Source: Desulfovibrio sp. (GTDB taxonomy: Bacteria; Desulfobacterota; Desulfovibrionia; Desulfovibrionales; Desulfovibrionaceae). From it: 64,000 bases of DNA. A model generated the notes under the pieces. It was not told the DNA's origin. It made no database searches and worked only from the letters and a program-made list of their open reading frames with translations. How positions within the stretch are numbered: position 1 is the stretch's first letter; every line of letters starts with the position of its first letter. A program made the position numbers and the translations under genes. The DNA lies in the NCBI GenBank assembly GCA_017528345.1, contig JAFXOX010000057.1, forward strand, positions 50,570 to 114,569, written 5' to 3'. This document shows, piece after piece, positions 25,376-33,600 of the stretch.

Positions 25376-25439
25376 ACATTCCTCCATGAATGTACCTCTG
25401 CCCAGCGGTGCACGCTGCACGTCCGCAATCCATGCGAAC
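25376..25439 (-). promoter_or_regulatory. Flagellin B leader with two GGA-loop hairpins (candidate CsrA sites)
   Basis: Hairpin 1 is GUUCGC-AUGGAUU-GCGGAC (25439-25421); its stem is unchanged from the other flagellin but the loop differs while keeping GGA. Hairpin 2 is ACAUUC-AUGGAG-GAAUGU (25393-25376), with the loop covering the Shine-Dalgarno site. The GGA motifs are 46 bases apart. The conservation of stems and GGA, against the variation between them, argues for selection. Confidence 0.65.
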
Positions 25440-25456
25440 TGCCGCTGTCTTACGTT

Positions 25457-25483
25457 TTATCGGCCAAGCGGAGCAATACCTTA
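25457..25483 (-). promoter_or_regulatory. Sigma-28 (FliA) promoter of flagellin B
   Basis: The minus strand reads TAAGGTAT, then 11 bases, then GCCGATAA. The -10 box is identical to the FliA consensus GCCGATAA and the -35 box is close to TAAAGTTT at the exact consensus spacing. It is about 85 bases upstream of the flagellin start. Confidence 0.88.
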
Positions 25484-25666
25484 GGGCTGAGAGGAAATTT
25501 TTTCCTACTGCTAACATATTGAATTTGTTAGATTTTTCTCCATAGGCCAAAATTTTTTGCTCTCGTCTGAAACTTTAGGGGGAAAATTCTTCCGCAGATC
25601 AGACTATGGTATTTCACCTTATTCTCCGCAGGCCAGTTCTGCAGGCCGCCTCCGCAGCCGTGGCAC

Positions 25667-25695
25667 TTGTGACTTCTTTGCCTGCATGCTATACA
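25667..25695 (+). promoter_or_regulatory. Candidate sigma-70 promoter of fba
   Basis: TTGTGA (25667-25672), 17 bases, TATACA (25690-25695), about 100 bases upstream of the fba start. The region between this and the flagellin promoter shows no gene. Confidence 0.5.
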
Positions 25696-25792
25696 AAAGG
25701 TATTAGTTTTCTCCTTGTTCTAGGTCTTTTCAAGACCGGCTTACAGCCAGACACTTTTCTCAATCCCCCATAACGCTTACAGGAGTTGTGTC

Positions 25793-26719
25793 ATGCCTCT
25801 CGTAGGACCTAAAGAAATGTTTGCCAAAGCATATGCAGGCCATTATGCCATTGGCGCGTTCAACGTGAACAATATGGAGATCATTCAAGGCATTATGCAG
25901 GCGGCCTCGGAAGAAAAATCTCCCGTCATTCTGCAGGTCTCGGCCGGTGCGAGAAAATATGCCGGGCAGGGCTATATCATGAAGCTTGTGGAAGCGGCTC
26001 TGGCAGACGACGATCAGGTTCCTGTCTGCGTACACCTGGATCACGGACCAAGTTTTGAAATGTGCCGCGACTGCATTGACGGTGGTTTCACCTCAGTGAT
26101 GATCGACGGCAGCCATCTGCCCTACGAAGAAAATATTGCCATCACCCGCAAAGTGGTCGAATACGCGCATCCCCGCAATGTCTGGGTGGAAGCGGAACTG
26201 GGCAAGCTTGCCGGCATTGAGGAGCATGTTTCCTCCAATGAGCACGTCTATACCGATCCCGATCAGGCCGTAGACTTTGTGCAACGTACTGGCTGCGACT
26301 CTCTGGCTATAGCCATCGGGACAAGTCATGGCGCCTACAAGTTCAAAGGCGACGCCAAGCTTGATTTTCCGAGACTTGAAACCATCACCAGCAAACTTCC
26401 CAACTATCCTCTCGTCCTGCACGGGGCGAGCAGCGTGCCACAGGAATTTGTCGAGCTCTGCAACAAGTATGGAGGTGCTGTGGGCGGAGCCAAGGGCGTG
26501 CCCGAAGATATGCTGCGCAAAGCCGCCAACCTCGGCGTCTGCAAAATCAATGTGGACACCGACATTCGCCTGGCCTTAACAGCCTCCATCCGTCAGTTTA
26601 TGACCGAGCATCCCGAGCAGTTTGATCCGCGCACCTATCTCACCCCCGCACGTGAAGCGGTGAAAAAGATGGTACAGCGCAAAATCCGTGATGTCATGGG
26701 ATCTTCAGGCAAAGCCTAG
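25793..26719 (+). CDS. fba: Class II fructose-1,6-bisphosphate aldolase
   Basis: 308 residues. Zinc ligands and active-site motifs are visible: CVHLDHGPSFE (about 82-92), DGSHLPYEENI, VEAELGKLAGIEEHV, IGTSHGAYKF and LVLHGASSVPQEF, with INVDTDIRLA near the C-terminus. The enzyme interconverts fructose 1,6-bisphosphate with the triose phosphates in glycolysis and gluconeogenesis. AGGAG lies seven to eight bases before the ATG. It is followed 51 bases later by gap, so the pair forms a central carbon operon ending at the terminator at 27793. Confidence 0.97.
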   Translation: MPLVGPKEMFAKAYAGHYAIGAFNVNNMEIIQGIMQAASEEKSPVILQVSAGARKYAGQGYIMKLVEAALADDDQVPVCVHLDHGPSFEMCRDCIDGGFTSVMIDGSHLPYEENIAITRKVVEYAHPRNVWVEAELGKLAGIEEHVSSNEHVYTDPDQAVDFVQRTGCDSLAIAIGTSHGAYKFKGDAKLDFPRLETITSKLPNYPLVLHGASSVPQEFVELCNKYGGAVGGAKGVPEDMLRKAANLGVCKINVDTDIRLALTASIRQFMTEHPEQFDPRTYLTPAREAVKKMVQRKIRDVMGSSGKA

Positions 26720-26770
26720 AATTCTCCCCAACTGCTATGAACCGCTCTGTGCGGCAAACTGGAGGTAACG

Positions 26771-27772
26771 ATGGCCGTCAAAATTGGCATCAATGGTTTT
26801 GGACGAATTGGGCGTTATTTACTGCGCCTTGTGGCTAAAGATCCAGACATCCAGGTTGTAGCCATCAACGCCCGGGCACAAAACGATGCTCTGGCCTATC
26901 TCTTTCGTTACGACTCCACCTATGGTGTCTATCCTGGTGAAGTGCTCTACGATGCAAACGGTTTGATCGTCGATGGGCGTCACATTGCCGTGACACGCTG
27001 TGAGATGGGTAAATGGGAATGGAAACAGTACGGCGTGGATATTGCTGTAGAAAGTACAGGCAAAAATAAGGACCGCGAAGGCCTGGCAGCCCATCTTACC
27101 TGCGGCGCCCGCAAAGTCGTCATTTCTGCTCCCGGTAAGGGGGTGGACGCAACCATTGTCATGGGTGTCAACGAGGACCTCTACAATAAAGATATGAAAA
27201 TTCTTTCGGCGGCTTCCTGCACAACCAACTGCCTGGCTCCAGCCGCCAAGATCATCAACGATAATTTTGAAATTCAGCACGGCATGATGACCACCATCCA
27301 TTCCTACACCATGAGCCAGCGCATTCTCGACGGCTCTCACAAGGACTGGCGTCGTGGCCGGGCAGCCGGCGTGTCCATGGTTCCTTCAAGCACCGGCGCT
27401 GCCATTGCTGTAGGTCAGGTCATCCCTGAACTGGCCGGCAAGCTTACGGGTATTTCTGTCCGCGTGCCCACAGTTGACTGCTCTCTTGTGGACCTGACCT
27501 GCCTAGTCAACAAGAGTTGTGATGTGGCCCAGGTCAATAAGGCCTTAAGTGAAGCCAGCCGTTCAACCATGAAAAATAATCTCGGATTCAGCGACGAGCC
27601 TCTGGTCTCCATTGATTATCGTGGCAGCATCTACGGGGGCGTTGTGGATGGTCTCTCAACTCAGGTCATTGACAATCAGATGATCAAGCTGCTCATCTGG
27701 TACGACAATGAATCAGGTTTCACCAATCAGCTTTTGCGCCTAATTCGCAAGGCTGCTCAGGACATCTGCTAA
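26771..27772 (+). CDS. gap: Glyceraldehyde-3-phosphate dehydrogenase, type I
   Basis: 333 residues. The Rossmann start KIGINGFGRIGRYLLRLVAK and the active-site SAASCTTNCLAP (catalytic Cys near residue 153) are diagnostic; the C-terminal WYDNESGF is present. It oxidises glyceraldehyde 3-phosphate with NAD. GGAGG stands five bases before the ATG. It is downstream of fba and precedes a strong terminator. Confidence 0.98.
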   Translation: MAVKIGINGFGRIGRYLLRLVAKDPDIQVVAINARAQNDALAYLFRYDSTYGVYPGEVLYDANGLIVDGRHIAVTRCEMGKWEWKQYGVDIAVESTGKNKDREGLAAHLTCGARKVVISAPGKGVDATIVMGVNEDLYNKDMKILSAASCTTNCLAPAAKIINDNFEIQHGMMTTIHSYTMSQRILDGSHKDWRRGRAAGVSMVPSSTGAAIAVGQVIPELAGKLTGISVRVPTVDCSLVDLTCLVNKSCDVAQVNKALSEASRSTMKNNLGFSDEPLVSIDYRGSIYGGVVDGLSTQVIDNQMIKLLIWYDNESGFTNQLLRLIRKAAQDIC

Positions 27773-27792
27773 AACACCTTGTCCAGAATTGT

Positions 27793-27824
27793 AAAGGACC
27801 GTTTACGAAACGGTCCTTTTTTTT
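27793..27824 (+). terminator. Intrinsic terminator of the fba-gap operon
   Basis: A 12-bp perfect stem AAAGGACCGTTT/AAACGGTCCTTT with loop ACG, continued by five more T residues. Confidence 0.95.
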
Positions 27825-27858
27825 CAGAAAAAATCGGGCACAACCAGGAGAGCCGACA

Positions 27859-29466
27859 ATGCAGGAGCTTCCAGCCGGCGTTCAGCATTTTCCTATGATC
27901 CGCAAGGACAATCTGCTTTATGTGGACAAGACAGGGCAGCTTTTGTCCTTGATCAGACAAGGTCGCAGATTTTTTCTTTCACGACCTCGCCGTTTTGGAA
28001 AATCTCTGACGATCTCAACGCTTGCTGCCATGTTCAGTGCACAACAGGAGCTCTTTCGAGGCCTTGCGGCTGAAACCTGGGTCAAGCAGGAAAGCTCCCA
28101 TCCCGTCATCCTTCTCGACTTAAGCGCTCTCAGTTCTTGCAGCACTCCTCAGGATCTTGAAAGCGCACTTGTCATCTATCTCCAGAAACAGGCTCGTCTC
28201 CACAAGCTTTCTCTTCATGCTGCACCCAAGGCAGACCTTATGCTTTCCGATCTTCTCAATGCAGCTTTCCAGAAAAGCGGGCCGCTTGTCCTGCTCATCG
28301 ACGAATATGATAAGCCCATACTCGATAATATCGACAATGCCGAACGTGCGCAGGCGCTGCGTAACGTCCTGCGCTCCTTCTACAGCGTTCTCAAAAGCCA
28401 CGATGATCAGCTGCGTTTTCTCTTTATCACTGGCATTTCAAAATTCACTAAAGTAGGCGTCTTTTCGGCATTGAATAATCTTGTTGATATTTCGCTCATG
28501 CGTAAATTTTCTGATATCGTCGGTTATACACAGACTGAACTTGAATCAAATTTCTCTGAATACATTAACAACTCTTCAAAAGACTTAAATTTAAGCCAAG
28601 CAAATGTTCTTGAATTACTCAAAAAATACTACGATGGATACTCATTTGATGGTGAAACAAAACTATACAACCCTTTTTCTATCCTAAATTTTTTCATCAG
28701 TAGTGAACTCAAAAACTACTGGTATGACTCAGGTTCTCCGACATTCATTGTTCAATGGATGAAAAAACACCATATTCAGTCCCCAGATTCCTATAGAGAT
28801 AAAACTGTTCCCTTGGACTTTACCACTTGCCACGAAATGGAAATGTCAGAGCCAGAAAATTTTCTTTTCCAAAGTGGTTATCTCACCATCAAAAACAAAA
28901 AAAATGACCAATACATTCTCGATTATCCCAATCAGGAAGTTCTCATCTCCCTTTCACGCATGTTTCTTCTTTCGCTCTACCGCCTGGATACCTACTCGAC
29001 CTTTGGCAACGATATCTGGCAGGCTCTTGGCAAGGGAGATATTCAGGAGCTTGCCCATATCTTGAACAGAGCTCTCGCCAGTATCCCGTATGAAGACTTT
29101 TCCGGGAGAAACGAATTCTGGTATCGATCCCTTTTCCTCATGCTTTTACGAGGCGCAAATATCCTTGCTCAGGCAGAAGTCCACACAAGCCTGGGCAGAA
29201 GTGACGTGACGATCTTTTTCAAGCACCTCATCTTTGTCCTTGAATTCAAATTTGCCAAATGCTCCACCGACGTACCTAAAATGCGTGTCAAAGGCATGGA
29301 ACAACTTAAAACAAAGCACTATACAAAGGCCTATCTCGACAAGAAGCCACATCTTGTACAGGCCATTCTCATAGCCGACGATGAAAAGCGTGAGGTTTTG
29401 GCTTATCCATGGGAAGAAGCCATGGATTCCTCCAACACAGGAAACACAAAGGCCTCGTACCAGTAA
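27859..29466 (+). CDS. AAA-ATPase-like protein with C-terminal PD-(D/E)XK nuclease-type domain
   Basis: 535 residues of the family common in gut anaerobes (AAA-ATPase_like plus PDDEXK_9). It starts QELPAGVQHFPMIRKDNLLY with VDKTGQL following. The P-loop is LSRPRRFGKSLTIS (about 42-55) and the Walker B is LVLLIDEYDKPILDN. The C-terminal LGRSDVTIFFKHLIFVLEFK carries the D...E-x-K nuclease-fold residues. The biological role is unknown; such genes often occur in multiple, fast-changing copies. Codons in 28500-28920 are visibly more AT-rich than the ends, which hints at a mosaic. Its last 64 bases overlap the convergent AMMECR1 gene. Confidence 0.9.
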   Translation: MQELPAGVQHFPMIRKDNLLYVDKTGQLLSLIRQGRRFFLSRPRRFGKSLTISTLAAMFSAQQELFRGLAAETWVKQESSHPVILLDLSALSSCSTPQDLESALVIYLQKQARLHKLSLHAAPKADLMLSDLLNAAFQKSGPLVLLIDEYDKPILDNIDNAERAQALRNVLRSFYSVLKSHDDQLRFLFITGISKFTKVGVFSALNNLVDISLMRKFSDIVGYTQTELESNFSEYINNSSKDLNLSQANVLELLKKYYDGYSFDGETKLYNPFSILNFFISSELKNYWYDSGSPTFIVQWMKKHHIQSPDSYRDKTVPLDFTTCHEMEMSEPENFLFQSGYLTIKNKKNDQYILDYPNQEVLISLSRMFLLSLYRLDTYSTFGNDIWQALGKGDIQELAHILNRALASIPYEDFSGRNEFWYRSLFLMLLRGANILAQAEVHTSLGRSDVTIFFKHLIFVLEFKFAKCSTDVPKMRVKGMEQLKTKHYTKAYLDKKPHLVQAILIADDEKREVLAYPWEEAMDSSNTGNTKASYQ

Positions 29467-30020
29467 AGTTCTGCCTCATCCTTTTGCCAGCTGCCCACAG
29501 GAACGCCAGCCTTGAGACAGAGCTGATCAAGATACTGCCGAAGATTCCAGCCTTGTTCCACTGGCACCTGTGGCAAAAAGACGCCACTGCGCCCGCCATA
29601 ACGCAAAATCAGACCATGGGTGCCAATAACAATGCGATCTGGATCCTGGCAGCGCACCGCCTCGCTCAGCACAGAAATCTCTGCATGGCATTGTTCCCAT
29701 TCGCTTGCGCGTACTGGTGGAAAACGCGGGTCACTAAAGGCTGCCGAGTGCGCCATATGCCAAACATTTTGGTATAGGGGCTCATAGCCCACAATTGAAC
29801 CTATACAGCCTCGCAGATGCCCATTGAGGGTCAAGGTCACAAAGGACCCCTGTTTTTTTTGCAGACTCTGTACATCCTGTGCGCTGAAATCTCGCCAGTC
29901 GGGCTCTGGACAGAGGCCATGCTTGCCTTCCAAGCCATTGGCAATGGAAGTACGAACAAGAGAGGAAAGATATCCCTGGCAATGTTCACTTAAAGAAAAG
30001 GCTACCACACTCACCCCCAT
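29403..30020 (-). CDS. AMMECR1-domain protein
   Basis: 205 residues. The AMMECR1 signature GSFVTLTLNGHLRGCIGSIV (with LRGCIG at about residue 88) and FSDPRFPPVRASEW are clear; the domain is found in all three domains of life and its chemistry is unproven. Here it stands alone, without the Memo and radical-SAM partners of the AmmeMemoRadiSam set. The ATG at 30020 lacks a ribosome-binding site; a GTG at 30008 has GGGGGTGA in front and may be the true start. The 3' end overlaps the convergent ATPase gene by 64 bases. Confidence 0.9.
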   Translation of the reverse strand: MGVSVVAFSLSEHCQGYLSSLVRTSIANGLEGKHGLCPEPDWRDFSAQDVQSLQKKQGSFVTLTLNGHLRGCIGSIVGYEPLYQNVWHMAHSAAFSDPRFPPVRASEWEQCHAEISVLSEAVRCQDPDRIVIGTHGLILRYGGRSGVFLPQVPVEQGWNLRQYLDQLCLKAGVPVGSWQKDEAELYWYEAFVFPVLEESMASSHG

Positions 30021-30024
30021 TCAT

Positions 30025-30084
30025 AAAAAAGACGACAATTTTTCTCCCGCAAAGTGACACTTAACGAGAGAAGAATTGTCGTTT
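30025..30084 (-). terminator. Terminator of the dsrABD operon
   Basis: On the minus strand AACGACAATT and AATTGTCGTC flank a long loop with an inner TTCTC/GAGAA step, and a T6 tract follows. It lies 36 bases after the dsrD stop. Its A-rich opposite side would also function for plus-strand transcripts. Confidence 0.85.
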
Positions 30085-30120
30085 TCAATTTTTCAGGATG
30101 CAGAGAGGCACTTTAGAAGA

Positions 30121-30354
30121 CTATTCTTCTCCCTCGGCCTGTGACTGTTTGCCTGCGCCTTTCAGACCATACATGGTGGTAGAACCTGAAGACCAGAACT
30201 CAAGCTTTTCAGCGTTAACAAGTTTGGTCAGAATCTTCTTCACATCGCGAGGGCCCTTGTCAGGGAAAAGCGGAAGGAAATCCTTGAAATAGAATTTGGA
30301 TTTAGCTGCGGATTTACCTTTGAGAAAATCGAGGACAACATCTTCGTCAGCCAT
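30121..30354 (-). CDS. dsrD: DsrD, dissimilatory sulfite reductase activator
   Basis: 77 residues with the DsrD pattern DEDVVLDFLKGKSAAKSKFY and PRDVKKILTKLVNAEKLEFW. The fold is a winged helix, and DsrD has been shown to act on DsrAB as an allosteric activator in Desulfovibrio and Archaeoglobus. AAGGAG lies six to seven bases before the ATG. It is 60 bases downstream of dsrB and ends the operon. Its presence marks an organism using Dsr in the reductive direction. Confidence 0.97.
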   Translation of the reverse strand: MADEDVVLDFLKGKSAAKSKFYFKDFLPLFPDKGPRDVKKILTKLVNAEKLEFWSSGSTTMYGLKGAGKQSQAEGEE

Positions 30355-30414
30355 TGTCGACTCCTTATGGTAGTATAGCGGCGGCGTATCGCTACGCCGC
30401 CGGTGATCAATAAC

Positions 30415-31560
30415 TTAGAACTTGAACTGTGTGCTCTGACGCCAGGTATTGTAGCTGGCTTCACGGAAATCATCAATCAGATGATGCGTGAATTCAAGGC
30501 CGGTCAGTTTGAAGAAGCTTTCCCAACCGATGCGTTCGCACCAGTCGCCAAGGCGCTCGTACTTATTGGCATTGGCAGCGTAGACTTCCACAATGTGTTT
30601 CACGGTCTTGGTCAGTGTGGGCCAGCGAGGAGGCTCGTTGGGGATGTAGCTCACCACAACCTTGGAGAACTTGGGCATGGAGATACGGTTGGAAACCTTA
30701 CCACCAACCATGATGGCAATACCGTCGCCTTCGGAGTCAGCGATGGGCATGGCCTGGCACATGGTGTAGCAGTTACCGCAGTACATGCAGCGATCCTGTT
30801 TGACGGCCACGGAATTGACCTTCTCGCCGTTGAGTTCCACCTTGGTGGGACGTACAGCAGCTGTGGGGCAGGCTGCAACGGCCAGAGGAATTTCGCAGAG
30901 CTGATCAGCCCACTGATGGTCGATCATCGGGGGTTTGCGGTGAATACCCACAAGGCCGATGTCGGAGCAGTGCACGGCACCACACATATTGATGCAGCAG
31001 GCCAGCGACACACGCACGGGGGCGGGCAGACGCATGTTGGTGAACTCATCAAAAAGGGTGTCCATGACGCATTTCACAGGACCAGAGGAGTCTGTCGCCG
31101 GGGTATGGCAGTGCAGCCAGCCCTGGGTGTGAATCATATTGCTCACGCCGGCACCGGTACCGCCGATGGGGAACTTGCAGGATCCGCCGTCAAATTTGCG
31201 GGTCTTCAGATCCTCGCAGAGCTTCTCCATGGAAGCTTCGTCAGCGCAGAGGAATTCGATATTACTGCGGGTTGTCCAACGCACGTGGCCACCACAGTAC
31301 TTGTCAGCGATATCACAGATCTCACGCACATGCGTGATGGTCATGGTACGGGCACCACCGACACGCACGGTGTAAATTTTGTCGCCGCTTTCGGCCACAT
31401 GCACCAGCACGCCGGGACGCAGGATTTCATGATAAACCCATTTCCCGAAATTCTTTTTGATGACTTCGGGAAGAAATTCGTCATACTTGCGGGGACCGAT
31501 ATCAGAGATACGGCCTTCCATTGGTTTTTGCGGGTTGTACCCGGTAGAAATAAAAGCCAT
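30415..31560 (-). CDS. dsrB: Dissimilatory sulfite reductase subunit beta
   Basis: 381 residues. The siroheme-[4Fe-4S] binding region reads [20 protein letters not shown], and an inserted ferredoxin domain carries CPTAAVRP and [16 protein letters not shown]. DsrB forms the alpha2beta2 enzyme that reduces sulfite and passes sulfur to DsrC. GGGAGG precedes the ATG by seven bases. The gene is 18 bases downstream of dsrA. The dsrC gene is not in this window. Confidence 0.98.
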   Translation of the reverse strand: MAFISTGYNPQKPMEGRISDIGPRKYDEFLPEVIKKNFGKWVYHEILRPGVLVHVAESGDKIYTVRVGGARTMTITHVREICDIADKYCGGHVRWTTRSNIEFLCADEASMEKLCEDLKTRKFDGGSCKFPIGGTGAGVSNMIHTQGWLHCHTPATDSSGPVKCVMDTLFDEFTNMRLPAPVRVSLACCINMCGAVHCSDIGLVGIHRKPPMIDHQWADQLCEIPLAVAACPTAAVRPTKVELNGEKVNSVAVKQDRCMYCGNCYTMCQAMPIADSEGDGIAIMVGGKVSNRISMPKFSKVVVSYIPNEPPRWPTLTKTVKHIVEVYAANANKYERLGDWCERIGWESFFKLTGLEFTHHLIDDFREASYNTWRQSTQFKF

Positions 31561-31578
31561 GACTTTGCCTCCCTTGTC

Positions 31579-32892
31579 CTAGCGTTGATGGCGTTTGCGG
31601 AATTCGGTGATATCTCGGGTCCAGCCGCCGGGCACTTCGTCTTCCTTGAAGAAGATGAAGGGGTTGGCACGAGGAGCCCGCACCTGCTGAGGCTGGGCGG
31701 GAACTTCGGTCACCTCAAGGAGGGTCTGGAAGGACAGACGTTTCATGGTCTCACCGACGCGTTCGCGGTTCTTGCCTTCTTCCATCCACCAATCCCAAAT
31801 CTTTTCGATGACTTCCTTGATTTCATCATAGGGAGGTTTGACCTCGATAAAGGGAATCAAAAGAGAGCCCATCTGAGCGCCTTCAACAACGGGGGCCTTG
31901 GCACCGACGAGGATGCTGGCACCGCGCTCGTCACCGATGTGCAGAGCGCGAGGCATGGTATTGATGCAGTGCATGCAGCGCACGCAGTCAGCAGTCTTGA
32001 TGGACAGCTTGTTGCCATCCCAGTTCATGCAGTGGGTGGGGCAGAGATCAACGACTTCTTTCTGAATGTCGAATTTTCCCCAGTCACGACCGGCATGGGC
32101 ACCGGCATTGGGTTTGAACTCGCCGGCCACATAGGCTTTGACTTTTTCTTGATCAATCTTGATGTCGTCTTTCCAGGTACCGATGACGGCAAAGTCAGAA
32201 CGTGCCATGGCACACACACAGCCATTGGGGCAGCCGTCAAACTTGAACTTAAACTTGTAGGGGAAGGCAGGACGGTGCAGTTCATCCTGATAGTCCTGAG
32301 TGAGCTGATAACAGATATCCTGCGTATTGTAGCAGGCGAACTCACATCGAGACTGTCCAAGACAGGCAGCAGGAGTACGCAGGTTAGAGCCTGAACCACC
32401 AAGGTCGTTATTCATCTTGTGGGTCAGTTCCCAGAAAATTTCTTCCAGCTGAGGAGTCTGGGTACCAAGGAAGACGATGTCGCCCGTGGAACCGTGCATG
32501 TTCAAGATACCTGAGCCACGCAGATCCCAGATGTCACAGAGCTGACGCAGAAAATCGGTGGTGTAGTACTTGCCGGCAGGCTGGTTGACACGAATGGTGT
32601 GGAAGTGGGCAACACCAGGATATTCCTCAGGACGGTCGCAGTAACGTCCGATCACGCCGCCGCCGTAACCGAAGACACCGACGATACCGCCGTGTTTCCA
32701 GTGGGTTTCTTTATCGCGATAGGACAGTTCCACAATGCCTAAGAGATCCTCAGGAGCGTCAACGGGAATCTGATAGTCAAGACCTTTGGGATTCTTGGCC
32801 CGGGCCGCTGCTTCCTGTTTAATGTCGGACACAAAGCTCGGCCAGGGGCCGCTTTCAAGCTGGTCCAACAATGGGGTTTGAAATTTCGCCAT
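31579..32892 (-). CDS. dsrA: Dissimilatory sulfite reductase subunit alpha
   Basis: 437 residues from the ATG at 32892 (AKFQTPLLDQLESGPWPSF). A second ATG six bases upstream is only one base from the GGAGG site, so the inner one, at seven bases, is preferred. Cluster-binding cysteines are visible in LGQSRCEFACYNTQDIC and FDGCPNGCVCAMARSDF; the ferredoxin domain has CPTHCMNW and CVRCMHCINTMPRALHIGD. DsrA and DsrB together form the siroheme enzyme of sulfate respiration. It is the first gene of the dsrABD operon. Confidence 0.98.
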   Translation of the reverse strand: MAKFQTPLLDQLESGPWPSFVSDIKQEAAARAKNPKGLDYQIPVDAPEDLLGIVELSYRDKETHWKHGGIVGVFGYGGGVIGRYCDRPEEYPGVAHFHTIRVNQPAGKYYTTDFLRQLCDIWDLRGSGILNMHGSTGDIVFLGTQTPQLEEIFWELTHKMNNDLGGSGSNLRTPAACLGQSRCEFACYNTQDICYQLTQDYQDELHRPAFPYKFKFKFDGCPNGCVCAMARSDFAVIGTWKDDIKIDQEKVKAYVAGEFKPNAGAHAGRDWGKFDIQKEVVDLCPTHCMNWDGNKLSIKTADCVRCMHCINTMPRALHIGDERGASILVGAKAPVVEGAQMGSLLIPFIEVKPPYDEIKEVIEKIWDWWMEEGKNRERVGETMKRLSFQTLLEVTEVPAQPQQVRAPRANPFIFFKEDEVPGGWTRDITEFRKRHQR

Positions 32893-33235
32893 TGCCATAC
32901 CTCCACTGTAATTAGTTATTCACGCCACCGTGAACTCTACTGTCTGCCGTCCAGCCCTTACGCTTTCTGCACCAACTGTACGATTGGGATTGTCGGCAAG
33001 TTTACATCTTTTTTGGTCTTAAACCATAACAGTCGTTTTGGCAAGCGCATGCCACGATCAGCTCTGATGGTTTTTTACCGGGACAATTTCATGAGAATTT
33101 TTAAATACCTACTTTGTAGGTGATTTCGCAGAATGACAGCCTTTTTTAAAAAAGAAAATTATTTTCATAAATATCACAAAATACTGTGCTTTTGCTCTCA
33201 CACTGGCTATCTTTGGTGACAAAGAACGGGAAACT
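32893..33235. promoter_or_regulatory. Divergent dsrA upstream region with two perfect dyads
   Basis: About 340 non-coding bases. TTCACG-CCAC-CGTGAA (32919-32934) lies in the dsrA leader, close to the start, and could be an mRNA hairpin or operator. ACCTAC-TTT-GTAGGT (33107-33121) lies in an AT-rich stretch where a promoter is expected, and looks like a regulator-binding palindrome. Neither matches a site I can name. No clear -35/-10 pair was found by eye. Confidence 0.45.
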
Positions 33236-33586
33236 GTGTATCAAAGGGAAAAATTTTTGCTGGCTTGTGACCAAGCCCACAACATCATTGCAACGGAGGC
33301 CGTGCTGCGCACGGAAATGCTTATGCAGGACGAACGAGGCCTTTTCTACTATCCTGATCCCACCAACCACAGTTCGCGCGTCTATGTACGCCGTGCAGAC
33401 AATGGCGAGATTGAATTTCGCCTTTGGCAGGAAGGCATCCCCGAAGTCTGGGAAAGACATCCCTGGTTGCCCCATGATGTTCTCAAGGACGCAGCTGCCC
33501 TGTATCAGAAAGAGCGCAATAAAGACGCACGCCAAATGCGACTCTATGATCTGAATGTTGCCAAAGCGCTTCTCAAGGACGAGTAA
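33236..33586 (+). CDS. Small conserved-looking protein of unknown function
   Basis: 116 residues from a GTG at 33236 (YQREKFLLACDQAHNIIATE). The frame is open for 99 more bases upstream, encoding a plausible sequence (YCAFALTLAIFGDKERETV) but without ATG, GTG or TTG, so the true start is uncertain. The protein is hydrophilic, with aromatic-rich stretches (GLFYYPDPTNHSSRVYVRRA, EFRLWQEGIPEVWERHPW). No motif is recognised. It ends 14 bases before rlpA and probably shares its transcript. Codon use is normal and no overlapping frame is better. Confidence 0.7.
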   Translation: MYQREKFLLACDQAHNIIATEAVLRTEMLMQDERGLFYYPDPTNHSSRVYVRRADNGEIEFRLWQEGIPEVWERHPWLPHDVLKDAAALYQKERNKDARQMRLYDLNVAKALLKDE

Positions 33587-33600
33587 TCGAGATCGGCGCC

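Noticed and set aside
30403..32394. Very long plus-strand open frame opposite dsrA and dsrB
   Set aside because: It is the antisense shadow of the two conserved dsr genes and encodes His/Gly-rich sequence without any motif.
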